Source of the DNA: Colius striatus
Lineage: Eukaryota > Chordata > Aves > Coliiformes > Coliidae
Length of the DNA stretch: 64,000 nucleotides
Direction: 5' to 3'
Assembly (NCBI RefSeq): GCF_028858725.1
Contig: NC_084767.1
Span: 16,321,895 to 16,385,894 of the forward strand
A program made the translations under genes and the position numbers. Shown piece after piece: positions 1 to 11,800 of the stretch. Position 1 is the first letter of the stretch. Each line of letters begins with the position of its first letter. Below the pieces are notes generated by a model. That model was not told the DNA's origin, made no database searches, and saw only the letters and a program-made list of their open reading frames with translations.

Positions 1-1880
1 CTGTCCTCCAGGGATTGGGCTTCCCACTTCAGTTCATTTCTTCCCCCTTTTATGCAGTTATACTGATGCATCAAAGCTTAGGGGGAGAGGTTCTTAATTA
101 CGAACCTCTCAACTGTTTATTGTCACAAAATTACTTTCTTGGGATTTCTTTACATTTTAGTGTAGCTGAAAAAAAATGCTGTAAAAATAATTTAAAATTA
201 TTCAGTACTAGCTTTCTATTCTAGATCAGTTTTAAAAAGTGATTAATTAAAATGATAGATGCATATGTATATATCAGTTTCATAAGAACAACTACCTTGA
301 GAATTTCTGTGTCCTGGCACTTTAAATATTGTGGATTTCTGATACCCTTTGTTTTATCAGTTTTTTGCTTTATTCCATTACTCTTTTCTCGCATATTATT
401 GAAGGCAATGTAGCTACTCCACTTTGTCTCCTGGCACCTTTCCCTCTTGTCATTCGTGCCAGCACTTTCAAACTCCAGTAGTATTTTTTCAGTGCAACAC
501 ATGAACTTTTCATTGACTGAAGGTCAAAACTGACTTGGAGAACAGATGGAGTGTGGAAGGATGAACCTTTGCTACCCACTGAGCATTAACACCTGCATAC
601 TTGTTACATCTGCTCACTGCAGCTTAGAGGGTCCTGAAAATTTGATACAAGTGATTTAGGATTTACTATTGGACTGAATGCAAACTCCTTTTGTGAAAGA
701 GGTGTTGTTTTTATCATTTTACTCCAGCTGCACAATCTATTGGTTTAGGATGACAATTAACTCCATGTGCTCTAAAAGAGGGACTATGATTTTTTAAGAT
801 GTTACTTAAATAAAATGAAAAAGGAAGAGCAACATCAAGATAACGATGAATGCAAAGTGTGAATGTTTTGAAAATTTAGACAGATTTAAGATTTGACTTA
901 ATTTCATACAATGATGTGTTTACTCTTCCTTAGTTGTATGTAGCCCAGTTTTCTTTGGTGGTTCCAGAGAAAGTAGAATAAGAACACTTTGTCTCCATCC
1001 CACCAACTCCAAGTGAAAACATTTCAGACACATAATCAATGGGGAAACTAATGACCCCTTCTGGTCTGCCCTCCAGTTGTGATCAGATAAATACCTGTAT
1101 TCTTGCCCTTCTACAGTAGCTCTCTGAAAGGTGCTTACTGGGAAGTGATGTGACACTAAATCTGGACTTATTCCTGTATTTTTCAAGATTGGCCCCTGGC
1201 ACTGGGTACTTGCATTTAGAGTCACAGCCAAATGTATTTCAGTGAGAAAATTATAGTTATTCAATAAACTGCTCTAGATCAGGATACAGAAAAATGGTAT
1301 TATGTAGCATGAAAAAGCAGTGAATGAATAGGTGGTTTGCTTGTACCATCTGAATCTTAGCAGAATATGTAATATATTTATCCTTGTAATTGTGTGTTTA
1401 AAATTAGAAACATGCTTTTAACTTTCTGTAGTTTATTGGCCTGATCCAAAGTCTATTGATATGGTGAAGTCCTGCTTTCTTTAGGGCTTGAGTCTTCAAG
1501 GATAAAACTCAAAAAGAGTAATTTGGAGAAATATTATGCTGTGGATATAATTCCTGAATACTGTGAAGTAAGTTCTAAGCAATAAAAATCGAAGCTGATG
1601 TGTTCATACTTTTGGGGGTGTTCTATTTGTCAAGCTGAGAATGTGCTGCTTATCTTCGTTGAAATCCAGAATGGTGTACAAGTCAGAAGAGAACTTGTCT
1701 CTTGTTCGGAAAGCTAATCTTCATTCCACACATATCCTAAATGATTTTAAATGACTAACCCAGTTCATAAAAAGCTAGCAAGATCTGATCGTAATGAAAC
1801 ATTTCTAATCTTATTTCAAACCATGTGAAATTAGGATTCTATGAGAATATAGCCAACTTTCCGTTCTGTTTTTCTTGCAG
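1..1880 (+). other. TRPC7 intron 1, 3' part
   Basis: This is AT-rich non-coding sequence ending in a good acceptor: a pyrimidine-rich run with TTTTTCTTGCAG immediately before 1881. It contains no CpG-rich block or recognisable promoter, so the TRPC7 promoter and first exon are probably further left. The short reading frames here (for example 920-1264 on the minus strand) show no family features. I recognised no repeat in it. Confidence 0.7.
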
Positions 1881-2658
1881 GTTGAGAAACAGTAATTATA
1901 AAAACATGCATCGAAGACATACAACCCTTCGGGAGAAGGGCCGGAGGCAGGCCATCCGGGGCCCAGCCTACATGTTCAATGAGAAAGGCACCAGCCTGAC
2001 TGCAGAAGAGGAACGCTTTCTCGATTCTGCAGAATATGGCAACATTCCTGTCGTGCGAAAAATGCTGGAGGAATCCAAAACCTTGAACTTTAATTGCGTC
2101 GATTATATGGGACAAAATGCCCTTCAGCTAGCTGTAGGGAATGAGCATCTGGAAGTGACAGAACTCCTCCTCAAAAAGGAAAATCTTGCTCGAGTTGGAG
2201 ATGCACTTTTGTTAGCCATCAGTAAAGGATATGTACGCATTGTAGAAGCAATATTGAACCATCCAGCCTTCGCACAAGGACAACGACTCACACTCAGCCC
2301 CCTTGAGCAGGAACTGAGAGATGATGATTTTTATGCTTATGATGAAGATGGAACTCGTTTCTCCCATGACATTACCCCTATCATACTTGCTGCCCACTGC
2401 CAGGAGTATGAAATTGTTCACATCTTACTTCTAAAAGGCGCACGGATTGAAAGGCCACATGACTATTTTTGCAAATGCAATGAATGTATTGAGAAGCAGA
2501 GGAAAGATTCTTTTAGTCACTCTCGATCAAGAATGAATGCCTACAAAGGATTAGCTAGTGCTGCTTATTTGTCTCTTTCCAGTGAAGACCCTGTCCTTAC
2601 TGCTTTGGAGCTAAGCAATGAATTGGCCAGACTAGCCAACATTGAAACTGAATTTAAG
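1881..2658 (+). CDS. TRPC7: TRPC7 exon 2: N-terminus and ankyrin repeats
   Basis: The exon is 778 bp. Its first base is the G that would complete an ATG whose first two bases come from the upstream exon, giving Met-Leu-Arg-Asn as in mammalian TRPC7. The donor is AAG|gtaatt, phase 0. It encodes about residues 1-260. A basic N-terminal stretch ([13 protein letters not shown], residues 12-24) is followed by four ankyrin repeats spanning roughly residues 43-190. A cysteine-rich motif H194-x3-C198-x-C200-x2-C203 follows; the equivalent His/Cys set binds zinc in TRPC channel structures. Downstream is the conserved [23 protein letters not shown] segment. The ankyrin domain builds the cytosolic skirt of the tetramer. 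An internal ATG at 1906 (Met10), with A at -3, is an alternative start, but the conserved residues before it favour the split start codon. Confidence 0.96.
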
Positions 2659-5600
2659 GTAATTTACCACTGTGCCTCTTTCTTTGGGCTGAATGTGTTC
2701 AGGGTACTCTATGTTTTACATGTTTGATCAAGTCTTGGTTTGCCATATGGGGGAGGAAACAGAAGCTACAGAAACTGTTAGATATGTTAACTATACATAG
2801 ATTCAGATCATTATGCATTCTCTAGTTAATAAATATTGGGGACTGAATATTGCATATTATAGCAGAGACTTCCTTACTTAGAGTTTTTATGTTGCACATG
2901 ATGGTTGCTTAGAATCACTACTTTGCAGCAGGAATAAAAACTACAAATTACTTTAAAAATGGGGACTCATGTTTTATAAGAAAGATCAGTCTTTTTAGTT
3001 TAACAATCTATTTTAGATTGGCTCTAGAGGCTGGTTTAATGGCTTAAGAATCCAGTACCTCTAGTTCTTTTGCAATGATAAAAGGTATAAATTAAACAAA
3101 TTTGGTTCTCTGTAAAATAACTTCAATTACATTGCATCGTAATGGTTTGGTATTGCATCTGGCCATGATGAATTTCATTTAAAAGGAGGAGAGAAATGAG
3201 AAAGAGATTGTTTTGTAGTTTATCATCATATTGAACATAACTATGGAACTCTCAGAACTCTTACGAGTGATTCAAGATTGCCATTATCATAATGAGTTTG
3301 TAAATGTTCAGCGTCATTTGCATCATTTCTCTAAGTCTTTTGCATGGCATAAATAACATTGTCTCCCTTTACAAAATAAACTAGTCATGAAAAAACATTT
3401 CCAGTGGCTCAATCATCAACATAAGACTGTTTTCTTACTTATGACTATTGTTCAGTTACAGTCACAATCAGTGACACTGGGGTAATAAAATCTATGTTGT
3501 GAGTAAACTGGGTAGAATGCCTGCCAGGAATCCATTATTTTTAATTTATAAAACTATTCAAGTGTTAAAGCAACCATTTCAGGATTTGTAACTATATGGT
3601 CTCCAATTTAAAAGTGAGAAAAAAAGCATGTTCTCAGGCTACCTTTGAAACTCTGTAATAAGTCTCTAACAGGAAAAAATACCCAAACCACTGAGCTCTT
3701 TTGGAAATAAAATTAGGGCAAAATCTTGCAAACTCTTTTTACCCAAGTGAATCAGAATTGCAAGGACACAATAATTTAAAAGGGAATTTTTACTTACATG
3801 GCATTCAGTCCTCATGAAGAAACCTCCTTGGGTTCAGGGAATCTGTTTGCTTGAGAGAAAGTTACTCCAGTGTGAAAGTACTGTAGTCTCACAACTACAA
3901 TTAACAACAGTAATATCTCATTAATGTTCAAGTTTCTTTTCAGTCAAAAAACAGATATTTTGTGGATCACGAGCCTCAGTATTGCATGCCTGTCAGTTCT
4001 GATAAGTCTCTTACTGAAGAAATATAGTTCTATTTCTACCAGAAACCCTCCTTTTGTTTGTAGAGCTGTCAACAGGATCTAGACGGGCACTGACAGGTAT
4101 AGAAATCCTCCAGAAGCAAACAAGCAGTCAAATGTTAAATGACTGTTTCATGATGGCTTTGTTTCCCCAGCATTGGCAAAGGGATGCAAGTAAATCAATA
4201 CTGGAAAAAAAACTTAGAAATCCTTTGACAAATTACTCCATTTTCAGGAAGGCTTTCTAATTTCATTGCTTTATTGGAAAGTTCTACACACATCTATGTA
4301 CGTTAGTAAAGCACCTCAGAAGTACCCATACCACCAGTTTACTCCAAAGTTGGCACATTCTTTCAGTGAATTACTGCTTCCAGAAGTAGGAAACTTTCCA
4401 AGATGATAATGTAGTCTCACTGCAGAAAAAAATCAGATGTATGTATTAATGTAAAAAATGTTACTTTTTTTAACAGTCAGTGTGATGTGGGATAGGATAT
4501 TAATAAAATAGTGGTATTTTTTTCACAGAACATAACATTTTGAGAATTCATTTTTAAAAAAGAATGCAAGTACTGAAAAAATATTTAAGAAGCCCACAAA
4601 TGGTGAAAATTTATGAAATTAGACAAGCTCCAGGGGACCTTTTTTTGGTACTGAAAATAATACTGTCCTAGATATTTTAATGCTAAAGTTCTGTAATTAC
4701 AATTGGTACTCAACAAATTCATAAAATTGCCACTTGGGATTATTTCAGAATAGTTATTTAAATGCAATCTTAGCATTAGAGTTTTAGGAGGTACAAAAAG
4801 TCCTTGAAACGGAAGGACATAAGTAAGATTGTAATAATGTAGGTGGACAAATAGTAATTAAGTAACTACTGAAGAAACTCCTAGCATGAGCTAATTAAAA
4901 TATCAATGCAGTGCCTCTCACCTGCTGCTTACTGCCCTGAATCTCTCAGGCAATAGCATCGTTCAGTATATCAAACTGAGGAGCCAGTACGTGCATTGTG
5001 TTCTTAGAGAATATGAATTTTTTCAGATGAATTGCCTCTTCATATAGATATTAAAGGTGAAACAAAACAGCCAATTTAAAGGAGAAAACTTGCATTAACT
5101 GTAGTTTGAGAGAGATTTGAATGAAGATTATTAGGTGAATATCATTTTGTCCATTCTTTTTCCTGTAGCAGAAGATAAATATATGGTTCTGACTCCAAAT
5201 CTCTAAACTTCGGTCATACACTGCAGTTCTTATGAAATGTCTTTGCATAAGCATCGTACATCACAAAGTAGTATGGGAGTGTTATTAAGGTGACAATGGG
5301 AATCTGGACATAAGCTAGATCACATTGCTGGCTTCTAGCAGTCTTTCTGTTGACCAAGAATATGTTTTTAGTAGAAATAGTAGACGTTCTGGCTAACAGT
5401 CTGGAGCTGATATACCACTCTATTGAACTCCTTTTCCTGATGTGTTAATTTTGGCTCAAAAGCTGAGTTAAGAGATTCAGCTACTCTGTGGCTTCCCACA
5501 TGCTGAAAGGAATAGTAACAGTGGAGACATGGGTCTGGAAGAAAAGGGCAAGCTTTAAGCACCAACTAATGATGATGACTGCACTGGAGTAAATACTCTA

Positions 5601-6360
5601 TTGGGGTAAATCAGTGTTTTTTTACCAAAGCTTAGATGAGGACATATAAGATGAGGATCAGTCCCAATATTTAGAACAAATATATGGTTTGGACCAATGT
5701 TGGTGTGCCATTACTTCAAGAAAATGTCAGCTTCTGCAATGCTTATTTAAGGGAAGAGGGGAAAAAAAGAGGAATAATGTTACATTCACATAGAAGTAAT
5801 TTTGCTTTTTTGCCTTAAATTCTCTAGTGTTAAAATGTGGCAAAAGTTTTTTCTTATTAATGGGAGAGAGCAAATGACTTTGAAAAATGTAGTCTATGAG
5901 TCTTTGCCAATAATAATCTTCCTTGCAAAAATAAGATGAAAAATGTTGAACTGGATGTTTCTACTGAAAATAAAAGCAATGTGATTGCATTAAATGTCCT
6001 GACAATTAGTCTAGAAATGGGGTAGTAGGGAACTCATCAGAGGTGTATTTTTGAAATACCAGTAAAAAGAGAAGTATGTCAGAGTCACTGGTATGTTTGC
6101 AAGTCTTCATGCAATGATATTCTTCCATAGTGGAGGTAACCCAAGTTGAAAAAACAACATTAATTCAGTGCTTTGTAACTTTTCTAGATCATATTTGAAA
6201 GCTCAAAATTAAGAAACAGATGATTATTTTCTTATTCTTTCCAGTTTTCATACTGTGTTCAAAGGAAACCCAAACATCAGCATTGACTGGAGCTAGGGTA
6301 ATACTGATTAGGGACCTGATTTAGTTCACTAGAATAGGCCCTTGGTCTCTGTTGCCCTTG

Positions 6361-6676
6361 AAAAGAGGGAGAAAAAGAGAGGGCCTTCCTCCCTGATTGA
6401 ACTAGAGGATTCATAGGGACAATGCTTCTGTAGACTCTTGGCAGCATTGGGTGGGAAACTGAGGGGTTATTTAAATAAAAAAATCAAAATTAAAATTAAA
6501 CCATAAATGTATGACAAAGTTAAAGTACTTTGTTGTTTTCCAAGAAGTATATAAAACAGTCATTAGGCTGCTTATTAAAATATGAAATTGTTTTGAGGGA
6601 GAAAACATATAATTTCAATATAGCAGAGCTTTAGTCCACTCAGGGAGGAAGGCTCTCCTCTTTTTCTCTCTCTTTT
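6361..6676. repeat. Long imperfect inverted repeat with 221-bp spacer
   Basis: The arm 6361-6407 and the reverse complement of 6629-6676 match in 42 of 48 aligned columns by hand count, with five mismatches and one single-base gap. The longest perfect block is 14 bp (GCCTTCCTCCCTGA). The spacer 6408-6628 is AT-rich and has no reading frame of note. The architecture resembles a decayed non-autonomous DNA transposon or a foldback element. I see no clear target-site duplication at the outer ends and cannot name a family. Confidence 0.7.
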
Positions 6677-8251
6677 ATTCAAATTGAAAACGATCTGTGT
6701 ACACTCATCATTTCTTTCAAAGTTGGAAGACTCTGGACCTGAGTCATAAAGCAAATAATCCTTCTCTCATCTAACAATGTATTCTGTTTGTTTTGTTTGT
6801 GTAAGTAAGCTTGATGTCACCTCCAGTATGAATAACATAGCCAGGATTTTTCCATATGAACAAATCATCACCAGTGGGCCAGGCTGATGAGATTTGCTTT
6901 CTTCTTTGGCCCAGAGAAATCAATCTTCCCTATGTCACCTTGGTGGGAAATCATATGCAGATATCTTTACAGTAACCAGCTGTCCATAGCCAGGTGATTC
7001 ATTTCTTTGACTAGAATATTAAAAACAGAGCAAACAGGATATTTTTTACACATCTATCAAACTCCTTAGGAGATTACATTTCTAGGAAACAGTCTGCAGG
7101 AAATGCCCTTGCAACTTTAACAGCAGTATTTGGTTTAATATTACTATCCACGTCCTTATAACTGTGAGTGCAACACAGAGCAGCTCTGCTTAGCTTTTGT
7201 AAAGCCCCAACTGCACTCTTGTTTTTGGTGAGATCCCATTCTACACTGGGTCTGGTTTACAACCTTGCATGCCCTCAGACCTCATGCTAGTATATGTCAG
7301 GAAATGTCCTTGTGACTAAGTCAATCGGCCAATTCATTCCGTTTAGCAATCCAGACAAGTTGAATTGTAGAATCACAAAGGAGACTATGAAAAGATCTCA
7401 CCAACTATAAGTGGTAAATAAGATCTCAGCTCCTGTTTATTAAAATGTTATCAAAGACGTGATCAAAACCACCACCTGGAAGACATATGGTATGTGGTCT
7501 TTGTTTACCAATCTTACAAACACTGTCAGTTTGTTTACTACAGTGTAACATGTTTTGTTTCGAAATTATATACCTCTTGCTGTCACTTTTCTTTTAACTG
7601 TTGTCCTTTCTGTAAAAACCATTGGGATTCAAAACTAGACCCTGGGTGTGAGCCTATTCTTGTGTGCAGGTGTGAGGCTAAGCTGACTGATGAACTGCAA
7701 CTGGCTGCTATGCTGTTTGTGAAGAGTGATGGCTTATGTAGCAGCAAATCAAGTGTGCCTACACAGATGTGTCTGCAAAGAACTACTTATTGTTTCATTA
7801 GGGCTGCAGTAATGTAAACCAGCTGAATCCCAAATCCCTATACTCTCATGATGCTGAAAGAGTGGCAAAGGAGCTCTAGAGTGTCAGGGATGATCTGGTA
7901 TTCCTGCAGCACAGCTTTTGCTCCAGTAAGTCAACCCTCTTTTATTCTACCTAAATAGAAATAGATAACTTCACAGGATGTGCTTTGCCTATATTTCTTA
8001 AGAGAAATGACCTTGTAAATGTTCTCAGAGTTTCTAGCTTTATCCCTGCAAATGAGACATTTGGGACCATATCCTGCACTTTGAGGATAACACTATACTG
8101 CCACTCCAAAGTAATAAACCTTGACATATCTGGTTATACCTTGTGAAGAAGTGGCAGCTTTTCAGACTGTGGCTCTGCAGCATTGAAGAAGACATCCTCC
8201 TCAATTCTCAGGCCATCTGCAAATTATGGACATTACTTAGGAGATATTGTA

Positions 8252-8273
8252 AACCCCTACCATTCTATGATTC
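8252..8273 (+). repeat. CR1 3'-tail micro-remnant
   Basis: Twenty-two bases match exactly the 3' end of the long CR1 at 36388-36409 (AACCCCTACCATTCTATGAT plus TC). The preceding sequence is only weakly CR1-like, so this is either a very short truncated insertion or the best-preserved part of an old one. It points towards the antisense CR1 piece 240 bp downstream. Confidence 0.5.
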
Positions 8274-8511
8274 CTTTCTGCATATTGATTGCTAAACTTG
8301 ATGAAATTTGACTTAATGACAGAAGCCTATTTCTTCAAATACAAATAAATAGGGAAGTTTATTTTTAAATTTGTAAGAAAATAAAAGGAGATGGTAATAT
8401 ATATAGATAAAATGAGATACAAAAGTTATATGAAGGCCTAAGAAAACTTGGAAAGAATAGTTGACTGTCGTCTCCATTGGGAAATGTTTTAGCATGAAAA
8501 ATACATGTGGT

Positions 8512-8875
8512 ATAGAATCATAGAATCGTACGGTTGGAAGCGACCTTTAGAGATCATCTAGTCCAACCCCCACGCAGAAGCAAGTCAACCTAGATAGGTC
8601 GCATAGGAACATGTCCACATGGGTCTTGAAGACCTCCAAGGAAGGAAACTCCACAACCCCCCTGGGCAGCCTGTGCCAGGGCTCTGTCACCTGAACAGTG
8701 AAATAGTTTTTTCTTATATTTAAGTGGAACTTTTTGTGTTCCAGCTTCATCCCATTACCCCTTGTCCTGTTGCTAGCTACAGTAGAAAAAAATTATGCCC
8801 CAATCTCCTGATACCCATCCTTCAGATATTTATAAATGTTAATAAGAGACTCCCTCGGTCTTCTCCTAGGGTTAA
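8512..8875 (-). mobile_element. CR1 LINE, 5'-truncated 3' fragment, antisense
   Basis: Read on the minus strand, this is the C-terminal end of CR1 ORF2 (KLEHKKFHLNIRKNYFTVQVTEPWHRLPRG), then the 3' untranslated region, ending in the octamer tail that appears on the plus strand as ATAGAATCATAGAATCG. It aligns by eye with 30020-30350 and with the reverse complement of about 36070-36415. The element is cut at its 5' side near 8875, the usual result of incomplete target-primed reverse transcription. It lies in TRPC7 intron 2. Confidence 0.92.
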
Positions 8876-11800
8876 AGGAATTGTTATTAGACTATTGCTT
8901 TTTGAAATGAGTGACAAAAAATAGGAAAGGGTAGAAAACATTGGGAGGCAAAATATCAGGAAGGAGAAATATTTTTATGAGAAAGGAAGATAGTAGTGGT
9001 TTTGGAAAGAGAAAAATTCTTTATAAGCCGTCAGGCTGTAAACCAATAGGGCTATACTTAGAAACTTTTTTTTCCTTCCTAAACTGAACAAACTCAGGCT
9101 TGTTTTCTCTCAGGATTGACTGATTGGAGACAGTCCCTGAACCTCATCTCCTGTTCAAAAAGAAGATTGTTGTGGGAACCTCCCTAATTAACCTCATGAG
9201 TGCTCTTGCAAATAAATCAATTTTTTCCTGCTCTGACCTTATTCTTCCTTGAGTGCTCATTTTATCCCTTCGTAGTCTCACCTCAATGTATTCTCTGGCA
9301 GATATTTTGTTTCTGACAGGTTTGAGAACACCTTTTATGACTGATTATTTCAGCAAAATGCTCTTTGATACTTTAGTGGTTTTATCTGTCTCTTTTTTAG
9401 TTTTCATTTAATTTTACAGAATTTCTGTTATTTTCTATTTTTATTTCTCTCAGCACTTGTATTTTTTAAAGAGATATCTTTTCACTTGGGCAACTCTTTT
9501 TTCCTGTTTTTTCACTTTTCTGGGTTTTAAGAAGAGAAGGAAATCTGGCCTAGTAGGTAGAATATATTTTCTCCATTTTTACAACTGTTTTTATTTTCTC
9601 CTGCACAGGTATTGTCAGTCTTACCTAGTTCTTGTTTGGAAGTTTAAGCATCATCATTATAAATAGTTTTGGGTATATTAATGGTCACTTTTCCCAAGTG
9701 ATTACCTTTCACATCAGATCCTGTACACTGTCATGAAGCAATTATTTCTCCTCCTGAGCGTTTCTTGCCAACCACTCCAAAACTAGATGCTTGGGAGTGA
9801 AAACCATCTCTTCTGATTGTATCCCTTTCCTGTGCTACCTCTCCTGACTCTCATTGCTGAATTTCTAGTTAAGAGAACAGGCCACTAGTTTATACAGTTT
9901 TATTCCAAATTAATACTTCATGACAATGGGCTTTGATGTGGCTGGGCCAAAACATCTCCTTCAGACCCTTTTTGTAGTAGAGTTTATGTTTTAATTATCT
10001 CATTCCCTGCTTCTCCTGTTGGGTCTATACTACTACAGTATCCTCAGCTTCCCTAAGAAAAATCTTTGCTGCCTTTGAAGCTTTCTTGATATTCAAAGTC
10101 AAAAGGATGACTTGCTATTTTTTATAACCTAAATATGCATGATACCTGAGAGAGGGAAAAAAAAAAGTATATATTGTTAAATGCATTTACACTGCTAGTG
10201 CACAGTCAAAAAAGGAGTGCACTTCTGTAGAAATGACAGCTGCAATTTCTAAAGATAAGGTAGTAATCTGTAGTCCTTTTTAAAAGTTTTTTTAATATGA
10301 ATTTTTTCAGGGCAGTCTTTAATGAGAAGATTTTTTTTCTTAAAATGGTGTCGGGAATGTGGTTTGGTGTTTTTTTATAACCTTAAAAAGGAATTGCTTG
10401 TTTGATTTTTTTTTTTTTTTCTCCGCTGGTCTCACATGAAAGTAATTTTTCTCTACCACCTTTAAAACACACATCTAGAAGCTATGGTTTGGTGGGTTTT
10501 TTTCTGCTTTTTCACTTGTGTAAAGCAGATGAATAAGCAGGTACAGTCAATTACCCAAGTTATAATTTTGGAGAAAATCAAGTCCCAGCAAAGCAGGAAA
10601 ACAAATTTCCTGTTATTAAAATTTTAACTTATTGTTGGAACAAATTAGGTATTAAAAAAAGGAGAGGAAATTAAAAATTATCATGGAAATAGCCTAAGAG
10701 AAAGAGAATACATTTAAGCCTTGTAGTGAAATTTGTGTTTGGCTCACCGAGTGGGGAATACATTCTCTATAGTCTTTTTTTTCAGAGAAGAATCCACTAA
10801 TAATAGATGTTATGTAGAGCTTGTCTCAAGAGCTAAAGTAATTAATTGCAGATATGTTTTGCATTGAATTGAAGCAGAGATGAATGTAGAGAATCTTTCT
10901 GACCTTAAAAAAACAACCAAATTTGTGACTCTTGTATTGTTCTCATTAAGTACTTATAAATTAAGAACTATCCTCTACATTGTGAGAGCTGTTACTGTAA
11001 GTGCTCTTTTTATGCCTGTTCTGTGATTAAATCATTTTCTGCCTGGCATGTTGCCCAAGCAAAATGATTTTAAAATGTCGCACGAGAAGGAAATCTAGAA
11101 AGCTTTTCTGAGTTGTTTGGAATTGATGCCAAAGCTGGGATGCCTGAAGCTGTCTTGAAAAAAAAACCAACTTTGTATCTGCAAATGTGAAGGTATGCCA
11201 GTATCTGTCTATATTGACAGTAAAGCACAGTAGTGGACACTGTGATTCATGGTGAAGTGTATAACTCAGCCATCTACAACCAGTATCTGTACTTGGAAAA
11301 AAAAAAAAAGACCATTATTTGTGAAAGTTGTAACTCCAGAGATGGTACTAGCCACTGAGCAGTCACATAAAATTGGATTCTGGCCACTGGCTACAAAGTC
11401 ATTTAACCTACTTTCTGGATGATGAAGGGACGTTGTTGTTAAAATATCCCAGCTAATTTTGGTCCAAAAAGGGAAAATAACATCTCTTTCAAAGTTGACA
11501 AAGCAAGAAAATGTTCACTTTGCTTTCCCAGAAGAACAAGCCTGTATCTCTCTTTTGAAAGAGTGGAGAGAAAAAAATATTGTTTCAACACATTAAATCA
11601 GAGACAATGTGTCAGCGTCAGAAAATTTTCTATTTTAATTAATGCCTTAAGGGTTTTACTCCCTCAAAAAAGTGTTTGGAGGAAACTTTTGGCATTTGGA
11701 GATGGTAGGAGAGAAAGAACCTTTAAAATGATTGAATCTCACAGAAAGTACAGTACAGTACTTTTGTTTTCTATGATGCTACTGCAAGTGAGACTTTAGG

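Noticed and set aside
1825..1880. In-frame extension of the exon 2 reading frame upstream from 1825
   Set aside because: It begins at a GTG, runs through a typical pyrimidine tract and acceptor AG, and is not similar to any TRPC N-terminus. It is intron.
2659..2727. Continuation of the exon 2 frame past the donor
   Set aside because: Protein similarity stops at EFK exactly at AAG|gtaatt and resumes with NDYRKLS at 24653.
7350..7420. Possible CR1 3' end (TAGAATCACAAAGG...)
   Set aside because: Only about ten bases resemble the CR1 tail, and the following sequence does not align. This is too weak to annotate.
10405..10421. Poly(T) and poly(A) runs (also near 11298, 17284, 53086, 60430) as retrocopy tails
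   Set aside because: Most have no adjacent retrocopy sequence or flanking duplications; they are ordinary homopolymers in AT-rich introns.
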